DNA of 37,209 bases, taken from positions 1-37,209 of the forward strand of contig CAMJNS010000016.1 in assembly GCA_946407375.1 (NCBI GenBank). The letters run 5' to 3'. This document shows, one piece after another, positions 8,489 through 17,036 of the stretch. Position 1 is the stretch's first letter. Every line of letters begins with the position of its first letter. This DNA comes from an uncultured bacterium (GTDB taxonomy: Bacteria; Muiribacteriota; Ozemobacteria; Ozemobacterales; Ozemobacteraceae). The translations under genes were made by a program, and so were the position numbers. The notes under the pieces are model-generated. The model was not told the origin of the DNA, ran no database searches, and saw only the letters and a program-made list of their open reading frames with translations.

Positions 8489-10393
8489 TTAATTATCATA
8501 TATTGTTGCTATTACATTTAGGTAATTTGCCGACCCTCTAGTATTAACAACACTTTGTTGGGGGGCACTCTGAGCTGAAATATTACCGCTTGAGATAGAA
8601 CTTCCTATTGAAGAAATTCTTGATGAATATTTATCTGATGTATCAAGTATTTTTGCTATTACTTCTAAATATTCTGCGGAACCTCTGGTATTTACGACTA
8701 TTTGTTGAGGGGCACTCTTTGCTGAAATATTACCACTTGAGATAGAACTTCGTATCGAAGAAATTCTTGATGAATATTTATCTGATGTATCAAGTATTTT
8801 TGCTATTACTTCTAAATATTCTGCGGAACCTCTGGTATTTACGACAGTTTGTTGAGGGGCACTCTGAGCTGAAATATTACCGCTTGAGATAGAACTTCGT
8901 ATCGAAGAAATTCTTGCTGAATAACTATCGGATGTATCAAGTATTTTTGCTATTACTTCTAAATATTCTGCTGTACCCCTCGTATTAACGACTGATTGTT
9001 GAGGCGCACTCTTAGCTGAAATATTACCACTTGATATAGAACTTGCTATTGAGGAAATTCTTGCTGAATAACTATCAGATTTATCAAGTATTTTTGCTAT
9101 TATTTTTAGATAATCAGCAGTGCCTCTAGTGTTTACAACAATTTGCTGTTCAGCACTCTTAGCGGCTATATTACCGCTTGAAATCTGACTTGCAATATCA
9201 GATATTTGAGGAGAATATTTACTGCTTTGTTTCCAATTAGCATCAAAAGATTTATTTCCTGTAGAACCTTTTGAAATACTAACAAATATTTGAGGTGAAT
9301 TTCCATTACTTCCAGTCCAACCTAAAAAATCAAATCCATTCTTTATCGGGTTATTCAAAGTTATGGTTTCTGAGGTAATATCGTAACTCAATGGATTATC
9401 CAATAATACTGTTCCACCATCAAGGTTATAATCAATTTTATAGTTAACTATAGACCAATTAGCGGTAAAAGTCTTATCCCCTTTTGAACCTTTTTGGATT
9501 ACAACATTGGTTTGAGGAGTATTACCATTGCTACCTGTCCAGCCTTCAAACTTATAACCATTTTTAGTTGGATTATTCAAAGTTATACTATTAGAAGCTA
9601 CTCCATACTTTGTTGGATTAGTCTTAGAAATGACACCATCATTTAGATTATATGAAATAGTGTACATTTTTGTTTTTCCTTCAGCATTTTCTTTATCTGA
9701 AGTAGCAATCTTATCAACATTGATTTTTGCAGTAGAACCTGTTGGAATTGTTGCGGCCTCACCTTTTGCAACTTTTAAAAGGTTTGCCTTATATTGATCT
9801 ACAGAATAATTATTGTTTCCAATACTTAAAGTTAGCTTATTATAGTCTGAATCCTTAGTTAAACCTGCTGTTTTTGAATTTTCCTTGAAGTTATTCATAG
9901 AAGCATTTGATGGATTCTTCCTCAACCAAGAATCATATGCTATTGTTTTGAAACTAGTATCTATATCTAATTTTATAACTGCATCATTAACTATTTCAGA
10001 AGCGGGAACTAGATTGCTCAAAACTTCTGTTTCATTATTATAAGCTTTAAATTTGTAGTCAAATACATTTAAAAGTCCATCAACTGTCGCAACAAATTCT
10101 GTTCCATTGGAAGTAGCTTCTCTATCTGTAATCTTAACATCAGTTTTTTCTTTACCATCAGAATAAGCTACGACTTTTATAATCAATTTTTTTAAACCTG
10201 TTGTTGCTCTAACTTCTGAAACAGATTCCGAAAAAAGATTACTATTAATCGTAACTCTTACATTAGCTGTCGAAGGAGCAGAACTGTTTCCACCGCCACC
10301 ACCGCCTCCGCCACAAGCAGTTAAAAGAAGAGATGAAATAATTGCAACTAAGAGAAAAAAACTATTAAAGGATAATCTAATCTTGTTCCTCAT
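8489..10393 (-). CDS. Lipoprotein with two InlB-type repeats and five 49-residue repeats
   Basis: A 634-residue surface or periplasmic lipoprotein. ATG at 10391-10393 is chosen because GGGG at 10401-10404 lies 7 bases away; an in-frame TTG two codons upstream is too close. The signal peptide ends LLTAC with lipidated Cys27, followed by eight glycines. A family-less domain (about 40-245) precedes two InlB B-type (Listeria-Bacteroides) repeats (about 245-388, each with GFxFxGWTGSNGN and a closing F.ANW). Residues 393-634 are five near-identical 49-residue units, about ISSxxSSISSGNISAKSAPQQ, then VVNTRG, then EYLEVIAKILDTSD. They match no family I know. The units are also nearly identical in DNA (147 bp), implying recent expansion. 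Probably an adhesin or scaffold (inference). Confidence 0.82.
   Translation of the reverse strand: MRNKIRLSFNSFFLLVAIISSLLLTACGGGGGGGGNSSAPSTANVRVTINSNLFSESVSEVRATTGLKKLIIKVVAYSDGKEKTDVKITDREATSNGTEFVATVDGLLNVFDYKFKAYNNETEVLSNLVPASEIVNDAVIKLDIDTSFKTIAYDSWLRKNPSNASMNNFKENSKTAGLTKDSDYNKLTLSIGNNNYSVDQYKANLLKVAKGEAATIPTGSTAKINVDKIATSDKENAEGKTKMYTISYNLNDGVISKTNPTKYGVASNSITLNNPTKNGYKFEGWTGSNGNTPQTNVVIQKGSKGDKTFTANWSIVNYKIDYNLDGGTVLLDNPLSYDITSETITLNNPIKNGFDFLGWTGSNGNSPQIFVSISKGSTGNKSFDANWKQSSKYSPQISDIASQISSGNIAAKSAEQQIVVNTRGTADYLKIIAKILDKSDSYSARISSIASSISSGNISAKSAPQQSVVNTRGTAEYLEVIAKILDTSDSYSARISSIRSSISSGNISAQSAPQQTVVNTRGSAEYLEVIAKILDTSDKYSSRISSIRSSISSGNISAKSAPQQIVVNTRGSAEYLEVIAKILDTSDKYSSRISSIGSSISSGNISAQSAPQQSVVNTRGSANYLNVIATIYDN
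8492..9217 (-). repeat. Five 147-bp tandem repeats inside the lipoprotein gene
   Basis: Unit boundaries are about 9217-9071, 9070-8924, 8923-8777, 8776-8630 and 8629-8492 (last unit 46 codons). Units 2-4 share long runs of identical DNA; unit 1 and the end of unit 5 are more diverged, as expected for internal duplication of the middle units. Every unit is an exact multiple of three, so copy-number change keeps the frame. Confidence 0.9.
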
Positions 10394-10990
10394 AAACAAA
10401 CCCCTATGCTTAAAATAGATTTAATAAGAACTAGAGATTAAAGAATAAGACTGAAATTCAGATGGAATAGATTAGAATAATATCTATTAAACCTAACCAA
10501 ACTAGCTGAATTACAGATTTAGCCTATTACCTTAACCTCTAAGCTCTTGAAAATAAATTATAGTTGTTTTTTTCTAAAAAAGGTCTTTTCAAAAAAGACA
10601 TTTCTTCTTTTATTTTAGTTCTGAAAATATTAAAAGTTTCCCTAATAAGATTATTAAAAACAATTGTTTTATTCTTTAAAAAACATTTAACTGTATTAAT
10701 GAATTCATCATCATAATAACAAACAGAGTTTTTCCCAAATTCCCGAAAGAGTTAAAAGATTGGAATTGGTTTTGTATTTCACATAACAATTAATAATCTC
10801 TCAACAAAAATTCTCTAACTGCTTCTCTAAGCCAAGTTTAAGAAGAAGCTTAACATTTACTCCTTTCCCATTTTTGCTCTAAACCCTTTTCAATCAGTTG
10901 TCTTTCCCTAATTAGATTTAGTATTGATTATAAGGCTTTGTTGTTTTATACTTGTTGCAAATTTAAACATAGATATAGAAAAGGAAAAAA
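10394..10990. other. AT-rich intergenic region between divergent genes
   Basis: About 600 bases without a gene on either strand. It separates the divergent lipoprotein and M3 peptidase genes. The only well-defined site I see is the promoter at 10924-10952. A short direct repeat of a TCTTTTC/AAAAAAG type occurs near 10570-10600. No tRNA or structured RNA was recognised. Confidence 0.6.
10924..10952 (+). promoter_or_regulatory. Sigma70-type promoter of the M3 peptidase/kinase operon
   Basis: TTGATT (10924-10929) and TATACT (10947-10952) are separated by exactly 17 bases. Transcription would start near 10959, leaving a leader of about 38 bases with AAGGA at 10981-10985. Confidence 0.65.
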
Positions 10991-10996
10991 TTGAAG

Positions 10997-12805
10997 ATGA
11001 GTAAAGGCGTTAAATGGGATTTGACTTCAGTTTTCAAGAAGTTTAACGGTCCCGACATGATAAAATTTAAAAAAGATATGAAAAATGGTTTTGCTTCATT
11101 TCAGAAAGAAGCTTCAACTACCCCAGCTTTAAATGCTAAAAATCAGGCAAAGTGGGAAAAGCTTTTCTTGGAAGCCCAGAATCTTTTTGCGGGAATGAGT
11201 CATTATAGACTTTATATAGAATGCCTCTGTTCTTCTGAAGCAACATATGGCGAATACACTAAAGAAGAAGCCACCCTTAACTTATATCAAGCTGAAGTTG
11301 CAAAAAACGAAATGTATTTAAAAATGGCTTTAAAAGACGCAAAAGCTGAAGATTTCAACGCTTTTGTTTCTAGGCCAAAGCTTAAAGCTAACAAATTCTT
11401 TTTAACTGAACTTAGGGAAACAGGCAAACGAACTATGGCTAGCGATTTAGAAGCCCTTGCTTCTGATTTAAGCGTTGACGGTTTCCATTCCTGGGGCAGA
11501 CTCTACAACACAATCTCAGGGAAATTGAATTTTGATATGCATTACCCTGATGGTAAAGTCGTAAATACTCCAATAGCTCAATGCCGTTCATTAATGGGTA
11601 ACGCCGACAGAAAAGTCAGAAAAGCCGCTTTTGAATGTGGCAATAAAGCATGGGATTCCGTTGCTGATTCTTGTGCTGCCTGTATCAATGGTTTAGCTGG
11701 AAATCGTCTGATTCTAGCAAATAAACGTGGTTATAAAAACTTTCTAGATGTAGCTCTTGAACAGGCGAGAATTTCTCGCAAGACTTTAAATGCAATATTT
11801 GAAGCTTTAGAAGAATGTAGACCATTCATATTGAAAGCAGCTAAAGCAAAAGCTAAAGCCGTTGGTTTAAATAAATTAGCTTTTTACGATTGGGAAGCTC
11901 CCATCGACTTGCCAAGTGCTGATAATTTCACTTGGGAAGAAGGAGTCAAGGTTCTAGACAACGCATTCGGCATAGCTTACCCCAAGATGCAAGATTTCTT
12001 AAGATTTGAACTCAAGAATAAATGGGTTGATTCCGAACCAAAAGCAGGCAAAAGACCAGGTGCTTGGTGCGAAACCTCTTTTAGAATTGGTGAATCTAGA
12101 GTATTCATGAGTTTTACAGGAAGTTTGAACGACATCTCAACCCTTGCACACGAAACTGGCCATGCATTCCACAGCGAAATGATGAAAGATATGGTTCCAT
12201 ACAGTCAGAAATACCCAATGACATTAGCAGAAACAGCTTCAACTTTCGCTGAAAAGATTCTTGCAGATGGAATTTTAAAAGACCCGAAAGCTTCTGATGT
12301 TCTTAAATTAAGCGTTTTAACAAATTCTATCAACGATATAATATCTTATTTGCTTGATATTCCAATTCGATTTAAGTTCGAAAAAGCTTTCCACGAAGAA
12401 AGACAGAATGGTGAAGTAAGTGTTGAAAGATTGAAAGAATTAATGTCTCAGGCAATGAAAGACACTTTTGGTGAAATGATGGAAAAGAACGGGGAAAACC
12501 CATATTATTGGGCTTCTAAGTTGCATTTTTATGCAACTGATGTTACTTTTTATAACTTCCCATATACTTTTGGCTATTTACTAAGCTGTGGTTTAATGAG
12601 AATGCTCAAAGAAGAAGGAGCAAAATTCCTTCCCAAATATGAAGCATTCTTAAAATTCACAGGTGATGAAATGGCTCATAAAGTAGCTAAGAAGACTTTG
12701 AAGATTGACCTTGAAAGCAAGGATTTCTGGGTTAAATCTATTATGGGTCACGAAAGTGAATTGAAGGAATTTGAAAAGCTTATCAAAAAGGTTCTGAAGA
12801 AATAA
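10997..12805 (+). CDS. M3 family oligoendopeptidase (PepF-like)
   Basis: A cytosolic zinc metallopeptidase that cleaves short peptides; 602 residues, the usual PepF length. Counting from an in-frame TTG two codons upstream, the zinc site is HETGH (His387, Glu388, His391), with the third ligand Glu414 in LAETASTFAE. The N-terminal helical lobe (VKWDLTSVFKKF) is typical, and the C-terminal segment carries YATDVTFYNFPYTFGYLLS, the family's substrate-tyrosine region. ATG at 10997 is taken as start; TTG at 10991 is possible, since AAGGA at 10981-10985 is 5 bases from TTG and 11 from ATG. No signal peptide. Two bases after the stop comes the kinase gene, so both are probably made from one transcript. 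Confidence 0.93.
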   Translation: MSKGVKWDLTSVFKKFNGPDMIKFKKDMKNGFASFQKEASTTPALNAKNQAKWEKLFLEAQNLFAGMSHYRLYIECLCSSEATYGEYTKEEATLNLYQAEVAKNEMYLKMALKDAKAEDFNAFVSRPKLKANKFFLTELRETGKRTMASDLEALASDLSVDGFHSWGRLYNTISGKLNFDMHYPDGKVVNTPIAQCRSLMGNADRKVRKAAFECGNKAWDSVADSCAACINGLAGNRLILANKRGYKNFLDVALEQARISRKTLNAIFEALEECRPFILKAAKAKAKAVGLNKLAFYDWEAPIDLPSADNFTWEEGVKVLDNAFGIAYPKMQDFLRFELKNKWVDSEPKAGKRPGAWCETSFRIGESRVFMSFTGSLNDISTLAHETGHAFHSEMMKDMVPYSQKYPMTLAETASTFAEKILADGILKDPKASDVLKLSVLTNSINDIISYLLDIPIRFKFEKAFHEERQNGEVSVERLKELMSQAMKDTFGEMMEKNGENPYYWASKLHFYATDVTFYNFPYTFGYLLSCGLMRMLKEEGAKFLPKYEAFLKFTGDEMAHKVAKKTLKIDLESKDFWVKSIMGHESELKEFEKLIKKVLKK

Positions 12806-12807
12806 AT

Positions 12808-15423
12808 ATGACCACAAACAACTTAACAATCGCACCAGGAACCATAATCAATAACAATATGATTATTGAAGAAATTGGTTCGGGCGGAATGGGTTCTGTC
12901 TACAGAGCTTACGATGAAGCTCTGTCAAGAATGACAGCAATCAAGATTATGCACCAGGCTTCCGATAAAACCAATGAGCTTGGTATTGCAAGGTTTCAAA
13001 GAGAAGCCTCTGCAATTGCTAATCTTGACCATTCTGGAATTGTTAAGATTTATTCATATGGAGAGTATGAAGACCGTCCCTATTTTGTTATGGAATATGT
13101 TGACGGTTGGTCAATAAAAGATTTTGTTACTCGTGCACTTTATATTCGCAATTCAGAAGAAAGTTTCGAAGACTTAAAGCTTTCTGGTTATGTAAAAGAA
13201 GGCGATTCTGATACTCCCTATTTTCTTTGTGACCACGCTAAAGACCCAATTAAAGACAAAGAATATCCTAAAAAAGTCCGTAAATTGATGCAGTCAGCGG
13301 CTTCTGCTCTAGCAGCCGCTCACCAGCAAGGAATTATACACAGAGATATAAAATCATCAAATCTTCTAATTGCTGATGACACACATTTAAAACTTATTGA
13401 CTTCGGTTTAGTTAAACAAGATGGAGATAACGACCTAACTCAAACAGATATGTTTATGGGAACCTTAAAATATGCTGCCCCTGAACAGCTTATGGGAAAA
13501 AGAGGCGTAGTTTCCTTCGAAACAGACGTTTACAGCCTTGGGGTTGTTATGTATGAATTAGCTACTCTTTCTCACCCTATTCAAGCAGAAGATCCAGCAG
13601 CAATAGTAACCAGCATAACACAAGGTAAAATCAAACGTCCAAGAGTTGTTAACCCCAACATATCAACAGAATTTGAAAAAATAATATTGAAATGCCTTGC
13701 CAAAGAACCGTCTAGACGATTTAGAAATGCAGGTGAACTTGCTGTAGCTTTACAACAAGAAGGGGAATCTCAGTCCTGGTTCGCAGGTTTCACTGAAATG
13801 CTTAAAGGTTGGTTCTTTAGCGAACCTAAATCAAATTCTATTAACAAGCCCAAAGTTAGACCTAGAGTTAAAACACCTAGACTTTCAACTAACCCAAGCG
13901 AATTGACAGATGCTCTGCCTCTAACTCCATCTCAGCTTTTCTTAAAATCTGCAAGAAAAAATCTATATCGTAATTTTGCAATAGCTGATGCAATGGAAGA
14001 TTTGAAGCAGTCTTACGAAATAGATTCAGCAAATGTTGACACACTGTTTTTAATTTGCTTCGCACTTTTAACAGCTTCTGATAATTCCAAAATCAAACAT
14101 TATGTTGATACTACAGAAAAATTATTAGATGCTAATGATGAATATGCTTTGAGCAAATTCAATCTAATCAAGACGGTTTTTATTAACAGAGATTATGAAG
14201 AAGGGCTTTCTCAGGCAAAACGCTTACACAGCATATATCCTGATGATTACGATATTTTCTTCATGATTTTCTTCTGTTACGAAACACTAGGTGACTACAA
14301 GGAAGCCATTGCTGTTTCCTACGAAATCCAAAAATTAGGTAAGAAAAATAACATTGTGGCTGTTGCACAAAGCGAATGCTATTTCTCAATAATGGATTTC
14401 GACAACGCTATAAAGGTTTTACAAGATCGAATTGCAGAATTTCCAAGATTATACAATCTTCAGGTCAAGGTATTTCAAGCTTTAATGCTAAGTGGTCGCT
14501 ATAAAGAAGCTTTGGCAAAAACTGGCGATATTATAAAAAAAGATCCAAACAATATGCTAATGCACGTTAATCACGCTAGAGCGCAGATTTTCAACGATGA
14601 TTTAAAAGGTGCTTTCAATACAATGCGAAAAGTTGTTGGAATGCCTGGCGACGATATGCTTAGAGCTATTACCTATTGCTCTTTATATAAACTTTCAGTA
14701 ATGCTTGGGAAAGAAAACCCTGAAAAATACCTAAACCAAGCTAAGGCTTTGAGACCTGGCATTTATTTCCCTACTAATGCAGAATTGGTTAAAAACATAG
14801 AATCAGAGCAGATGAAGGGCATTGATGAAGAAGTTGGTCACCCAATATGGTTCCCTGCTGTCAGATACTATGCTCATAGAATCTGTGCAGATACTATGGC
14901 ACCAAAATCTTTTACCATAGGTAATTTTGGCTGCACCTCCTTCTTTGTTATCGGAGAAAATGGCGAATACACTCACAGCAACATATTCAGCAATTTTAAT
15001 GTTTATGATATTGACGAACGTTTTTCTCAACTTTGGTTGCCAGAAGTAGCTCAGTCGCCATTCATAGATGAAAAAGGCAATATTTTAACTGCTTCTTTCC
15101 ATGAAGTTACAGAAGAAGGTAGCGGAGTTGTTACAATTACTCATCTAGAACCCTGGAAAGCAAGAACAGCCAAATATATTTATTGCACATATACAAATGG
15201 ACATTTAAAAGGCGAAGACAAAAAAACTTTTGTAGTTCCATCACTTCCACAACCAGCCTGTTTGTCACAAGCATTCATAGTTATTGTTCCAAAGCCATTA
15301 GAAATAGAAAGTATAAGCAAAGTTCCAGATGAACAGATAGATTATCTTGGCTTTACTCTTTTATGCTTCTACCAATTCCTCTACGCAGGGGAAATTTTCA
15401 AGGTACAAGTAAAACTGAAATAA
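12808..15423 (+). CDS. Serine/threonine protein kinase with TPR region and unknown C-terminal domain
   Basis: An 871-residue Hanks-type kinase. Kinase domain about 18-315: glycine loop GSGGMGSVY (24-32), Lys46, Glu67, HRD (178-180), DFG (198-200), APE (224-226), all intact, so it should be active. An insertion of about 50 residues (108-157, acidic, containing CDHAKD) separates the N lobe from helix E. Residues about 375-640 are helical repeats of TPR type (ALMLSGRYKEALAKTGDIIK). The last 200 residues (from HPIWFPAVRYYAH) are mostly beta, with no family I recognise. No transmembrane helix was found, unlike many bacterial kinases of this type, so it is probably cytosolic. The start codon is 2 bases after the peptidase stop with a poor ribosome site, suggesting translational coupling. 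Confidence 0.93.
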   Translation: MTTNNLTIAPGTIINNNMIIEEIGSGGMGSVYRAYDEALSRMTAIKIMHQASDKTNELGIARFQREASAIANLDHSGIVKIYSYGEYEDRPYFVMEYVDGWSIKDFVTRALYIRNSEESFEDLKLSGYVKEGDSDTPYFLCDHAKDPIKDKEYPKKVRKLMQSAASALAAAHQQGIIHRDIKSSNLLIADDTHLKLIDFGLVKQDGDNDLTQTDMFMGTLKYAAPEQLMGKRGVVSFETDVYSLGVVMYELATLSHPIQAEDPAAIVTSITQGKIKRPRVVNPNISTEFEKIILKCLAKEPSRRFRNAGELAVALQQEGESQSWFAGFTEMLKGWFFSEPKSNSINKPKVRPRVKTPRLSTNPSELTDALPLTPSQLFLKSARKNLYRNFAIADAMEDLKQSYEIDSANVDTLFLICFALLTASDNSKIKHYVDTTEKLLDANDEYALSKFNLIKTVFINRDYEEGLSQAKRLHSIYPDDYDIFFMIFFCYETLGDYKEAIAVSYEIQKLGKKNNIVAVAQSECYFSIMDFDNAIKVLQDRIAEFPRLYNLQVKVFQALMLSGRYKEALAKTGDIIKKDPNNMLMHVNHARAQIFNDDLKGAFNTMRKVVGMPGDDMLRAITYCSLYKLSVMLGKENPEKYLNQAKALRPGIYFPTNAELVKNIESEQMKGIDEEVGHPIWFPAVRYYAHRICADTMAPKSFTIGNFGCTSFFVIGENGEYTHSNIFSNFNVYDIDERFSQLWLPEVAQSPFIDEKGNILTASFHEVTEEGSGVVTITHLEPWKARTAKYIYCTYTNGHLKGEDKKTFVVPSLPQPACLSQAFIVIVPKPLEIESISKVPDEQIDYLGFTLLCFYQFLYAGEIFKVQVKLK

Positions 15424-15501
15424 AAGCATTAAAAGCTCAAATCAAAGCTTGATGTGCAGAAAACTAAAGACTCAGTAAAAATCCTCTTAACAAATTAAGT
15501 A

Positions 15502-15530
15502 TTGACTCAAAATGCTTCAAGTGCTAATCT
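15502..15530 (+). promoter_or_regulatory. Sigma70-type promoter of the DegT aminotransferase gene
   Basis: TTGACT (15502-15507) and TAATCT (15525-15530) are separated by 17 bases. The leader would be about 50 bases, ending in GGAG at 15578-15581. Confidence 0.65.
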
Positions 15531-15587
15531 AATGTGCAAATGAAAGTTTTCACAAACTTTTTATCCTATGTAATTTTGGAGTGAAAC

Positions 15588-16694
15588 ATGAAAGTTCCTC
15601 TGTTAGATTTAAAGCCTCAATATGCACAAATAAAAGACCAAGTTGTTCCCGAATTATTATCAATATTTGAAAGCCAGGGTTTCATTCTCGGACCAAAAGT
15701 AGAAAAACTAGAAAAAGAAATGGCGGACTATATCGGAGTTAAGCATACTTTGGGTTGCTCTTCTGGTACAGACGCTTTATTGCTTGCTTTAATGGCTCTT
15801 GATATAAAAGATGGCGATGAAGTAATCACTACTCCTTATACATTCTTTGCTACCGCTGGTTCTATAGCTAGAACTGGTGCTAGAGCCGTTTTTGTTGATA
15901 TAGATCCAGCAACATTCTTAATGAATGTTAATCAAATAGAAGAAAAGATTACTCCCAAAACCAAGGCTATTATTCCTGTTCACCTTTTTGGGCAGTGTGT
16001 TGATATGGAACCATTAATGGCTATTGCCAAAAAGCATAATCTTGCTGTCGTTGAAGATGCTGCACAGGCTATAGGAGCTGAGTATAAAGGCAAACAGGCT
16101 GGTACATTCGGTAACGTTGGTTGCTTCAGCTTCTTCCCGAGCAAAAATCTTGGTTGTTTTGGCGATGGCGGTCTTGTTTCTACTAACTGTGATAAGACTT
16201 ATGAACGCATGAAAGGTCTTAGAGTTCACGGCGGTCAGGTTCAGTATCAGCATCAGGAAGTTGGTATGAATGCGCGTCTTGATGCAATTCAGGCTGCCGT
16301 TGTTTCTATTAAACTTCCTTTCTTGAAGAGTTGGACTGAAGGAAGACGCAGAAACGCTTCTATTTATAATGAACTTTTCAAAGATAATAAGAAGGTTATA
16401 ACTCCAAAAGCAAAAGACAACTGCTATCATATTTACAATCAATATGTAATCAGAGTTGAAGGCAATCGTGATGCTCTTAAAGCTCATTTGGCTGAAAAAG
16501 AAATAGGTTGTTCTGTTTATTATCCACTTTCACTCCATCAGCAACCCTGCTTCAAGTATCTAGGCTACAAAGCTGGTGATTTCCCTGAATCTGAAAAAGC
16601 TGCTGCAACTTCAATTGCATTGCCTATTTATCCAGATTTAACAAAAGAACAGATTGAATACGTTGCAGAAACTATCAACGATTATTTGAAGTAA
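15588..16694 (+). CDS. DegT/DnrJ/EryC1/StrS sugar aminotransferase (WbpE-like)
   Basis: A PLP enzyme of 368 residues that transfers an amino group to a keto-sugar nucleotide for surface polysaccharide. PLP-binding features: SSGTDAL (58-64), EDAAQ (156-160) with Asp157 for the pyridine nitrogen, and Lys186 in FFPSKNLG for the Schiff base. The N-terminus (VPLLDLKPQY, then ILGPKVEKLEKEMA) is closest in my memory to UDP-2-acetamido-2-deoxy-3-oxo-glucuronate aminotransferases (WbpE/WlbC). The exact substrate cannot be fixed because no dehydrogenase or acetyltransferase partner is adjacent. It has its own promoter and a strong terminator, so it is a single-gene unit. A Wzc-like chain-length protein lies 5 kb downstream. 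Confidence 0.92.
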   Translation: MKVPLLDLKPQYAQIKDQVVPELLSIFESQGFILGPKVEKLEKEMADYIGVKHTLGCSSGTDALLLALMALDIKDGDEVITTPYTFFATAGSIARTGARAVFVDIDPATFLMNVNQIEEKITPKTKAIIPVHLFGQCVDMEPLMAIAKKHNLAVVEDAAQAIGAEYKGKQAGTFGNVGCFSFFPSKNLGCFGDGGLVSTNCDKTYERMKGLRVHGGQVQYQHQEVGMNARLDAIQAAVVSIKLPFLKSWTEGRRRNASIYNELFKDNKKVITPKAKDNCYHIYNQYVIRVEGNRDALKAHLAEKEIGCSVYYPLSLHQQPCFKYLGYKAGDFPESEKAAATSIALPIYPDLTKEQIEYVAETINDYLK

Positions 16695-16720
16695 TTGGGC
16701 TTCGTAAATTTGCAAAACTC

Positions 16721-16749
16721 AAAAAGCCTGGCTTAGTCCAGGCTTTTTT
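16721..16749 (+). terminator. Rho-independent terminator of the aminotransferase gene
   Basis: AAAAAGCCTGG (16721-16731) pairs with the CCAGGC arm at 16738-16748 across a 6-base loop and ends in a T run. It begins 27 bases after the stop codon. Confidence 0.92.
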
Positions 16750-17036
16750 AAATTTAGCTACATCTTAGTCTCTTCTAAATAATAAAAAAAGATATGCACT
16801 CTATTCAAAGTTGTGCTATATTATATTCAAAATTTTATCTCTATTGAGGTTGGTTAATTAAGAAAATATAGAATAGAACCGGATTGATGCGCATATTTTG
16901 TATGCTTGCGCTGACGGTATTGACTTAGAATAAAACATCCCCCATTTCTCTTATCTCTAACTTCTTTTCTCTTTCAAAGAAAAACAAGCTCTTTCTTTGA
17001 AACATAAATTTGGAAATAAATTATTAAGGAATATAT
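16750..17036. other. Intergenic leader of the giant lipoprotein gene
   Basis: About 290 bases without a gene. A TGCTATATT sequence near 16812 could be an extended -10 box, and GCGCA/TGCGC inverted arms lie near 16890-16911. Neither is strong enough to call. AAGGA lies just before the ATG at 17037. Confidence 0.4.

Noticed and set aside
8492..9217. CRISPR or non-coding tandem repeat
   Set aside because: All units are in frame within a lipoprotein gene, with conservative changes; it is coding repeat DNA.
10397..10399. TTG start for the repeat-rich lipoprotein
   Set aside because: It lies almost on the GGGG ribosome site; the ATG at 10391-10393 has proper spacing.
10394..10990. A hidden RNA gene in the 600-base gap
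   Set aside because: No tRNA-like arms, no strong hairpins and no terminator were found; only a promoter is supported.
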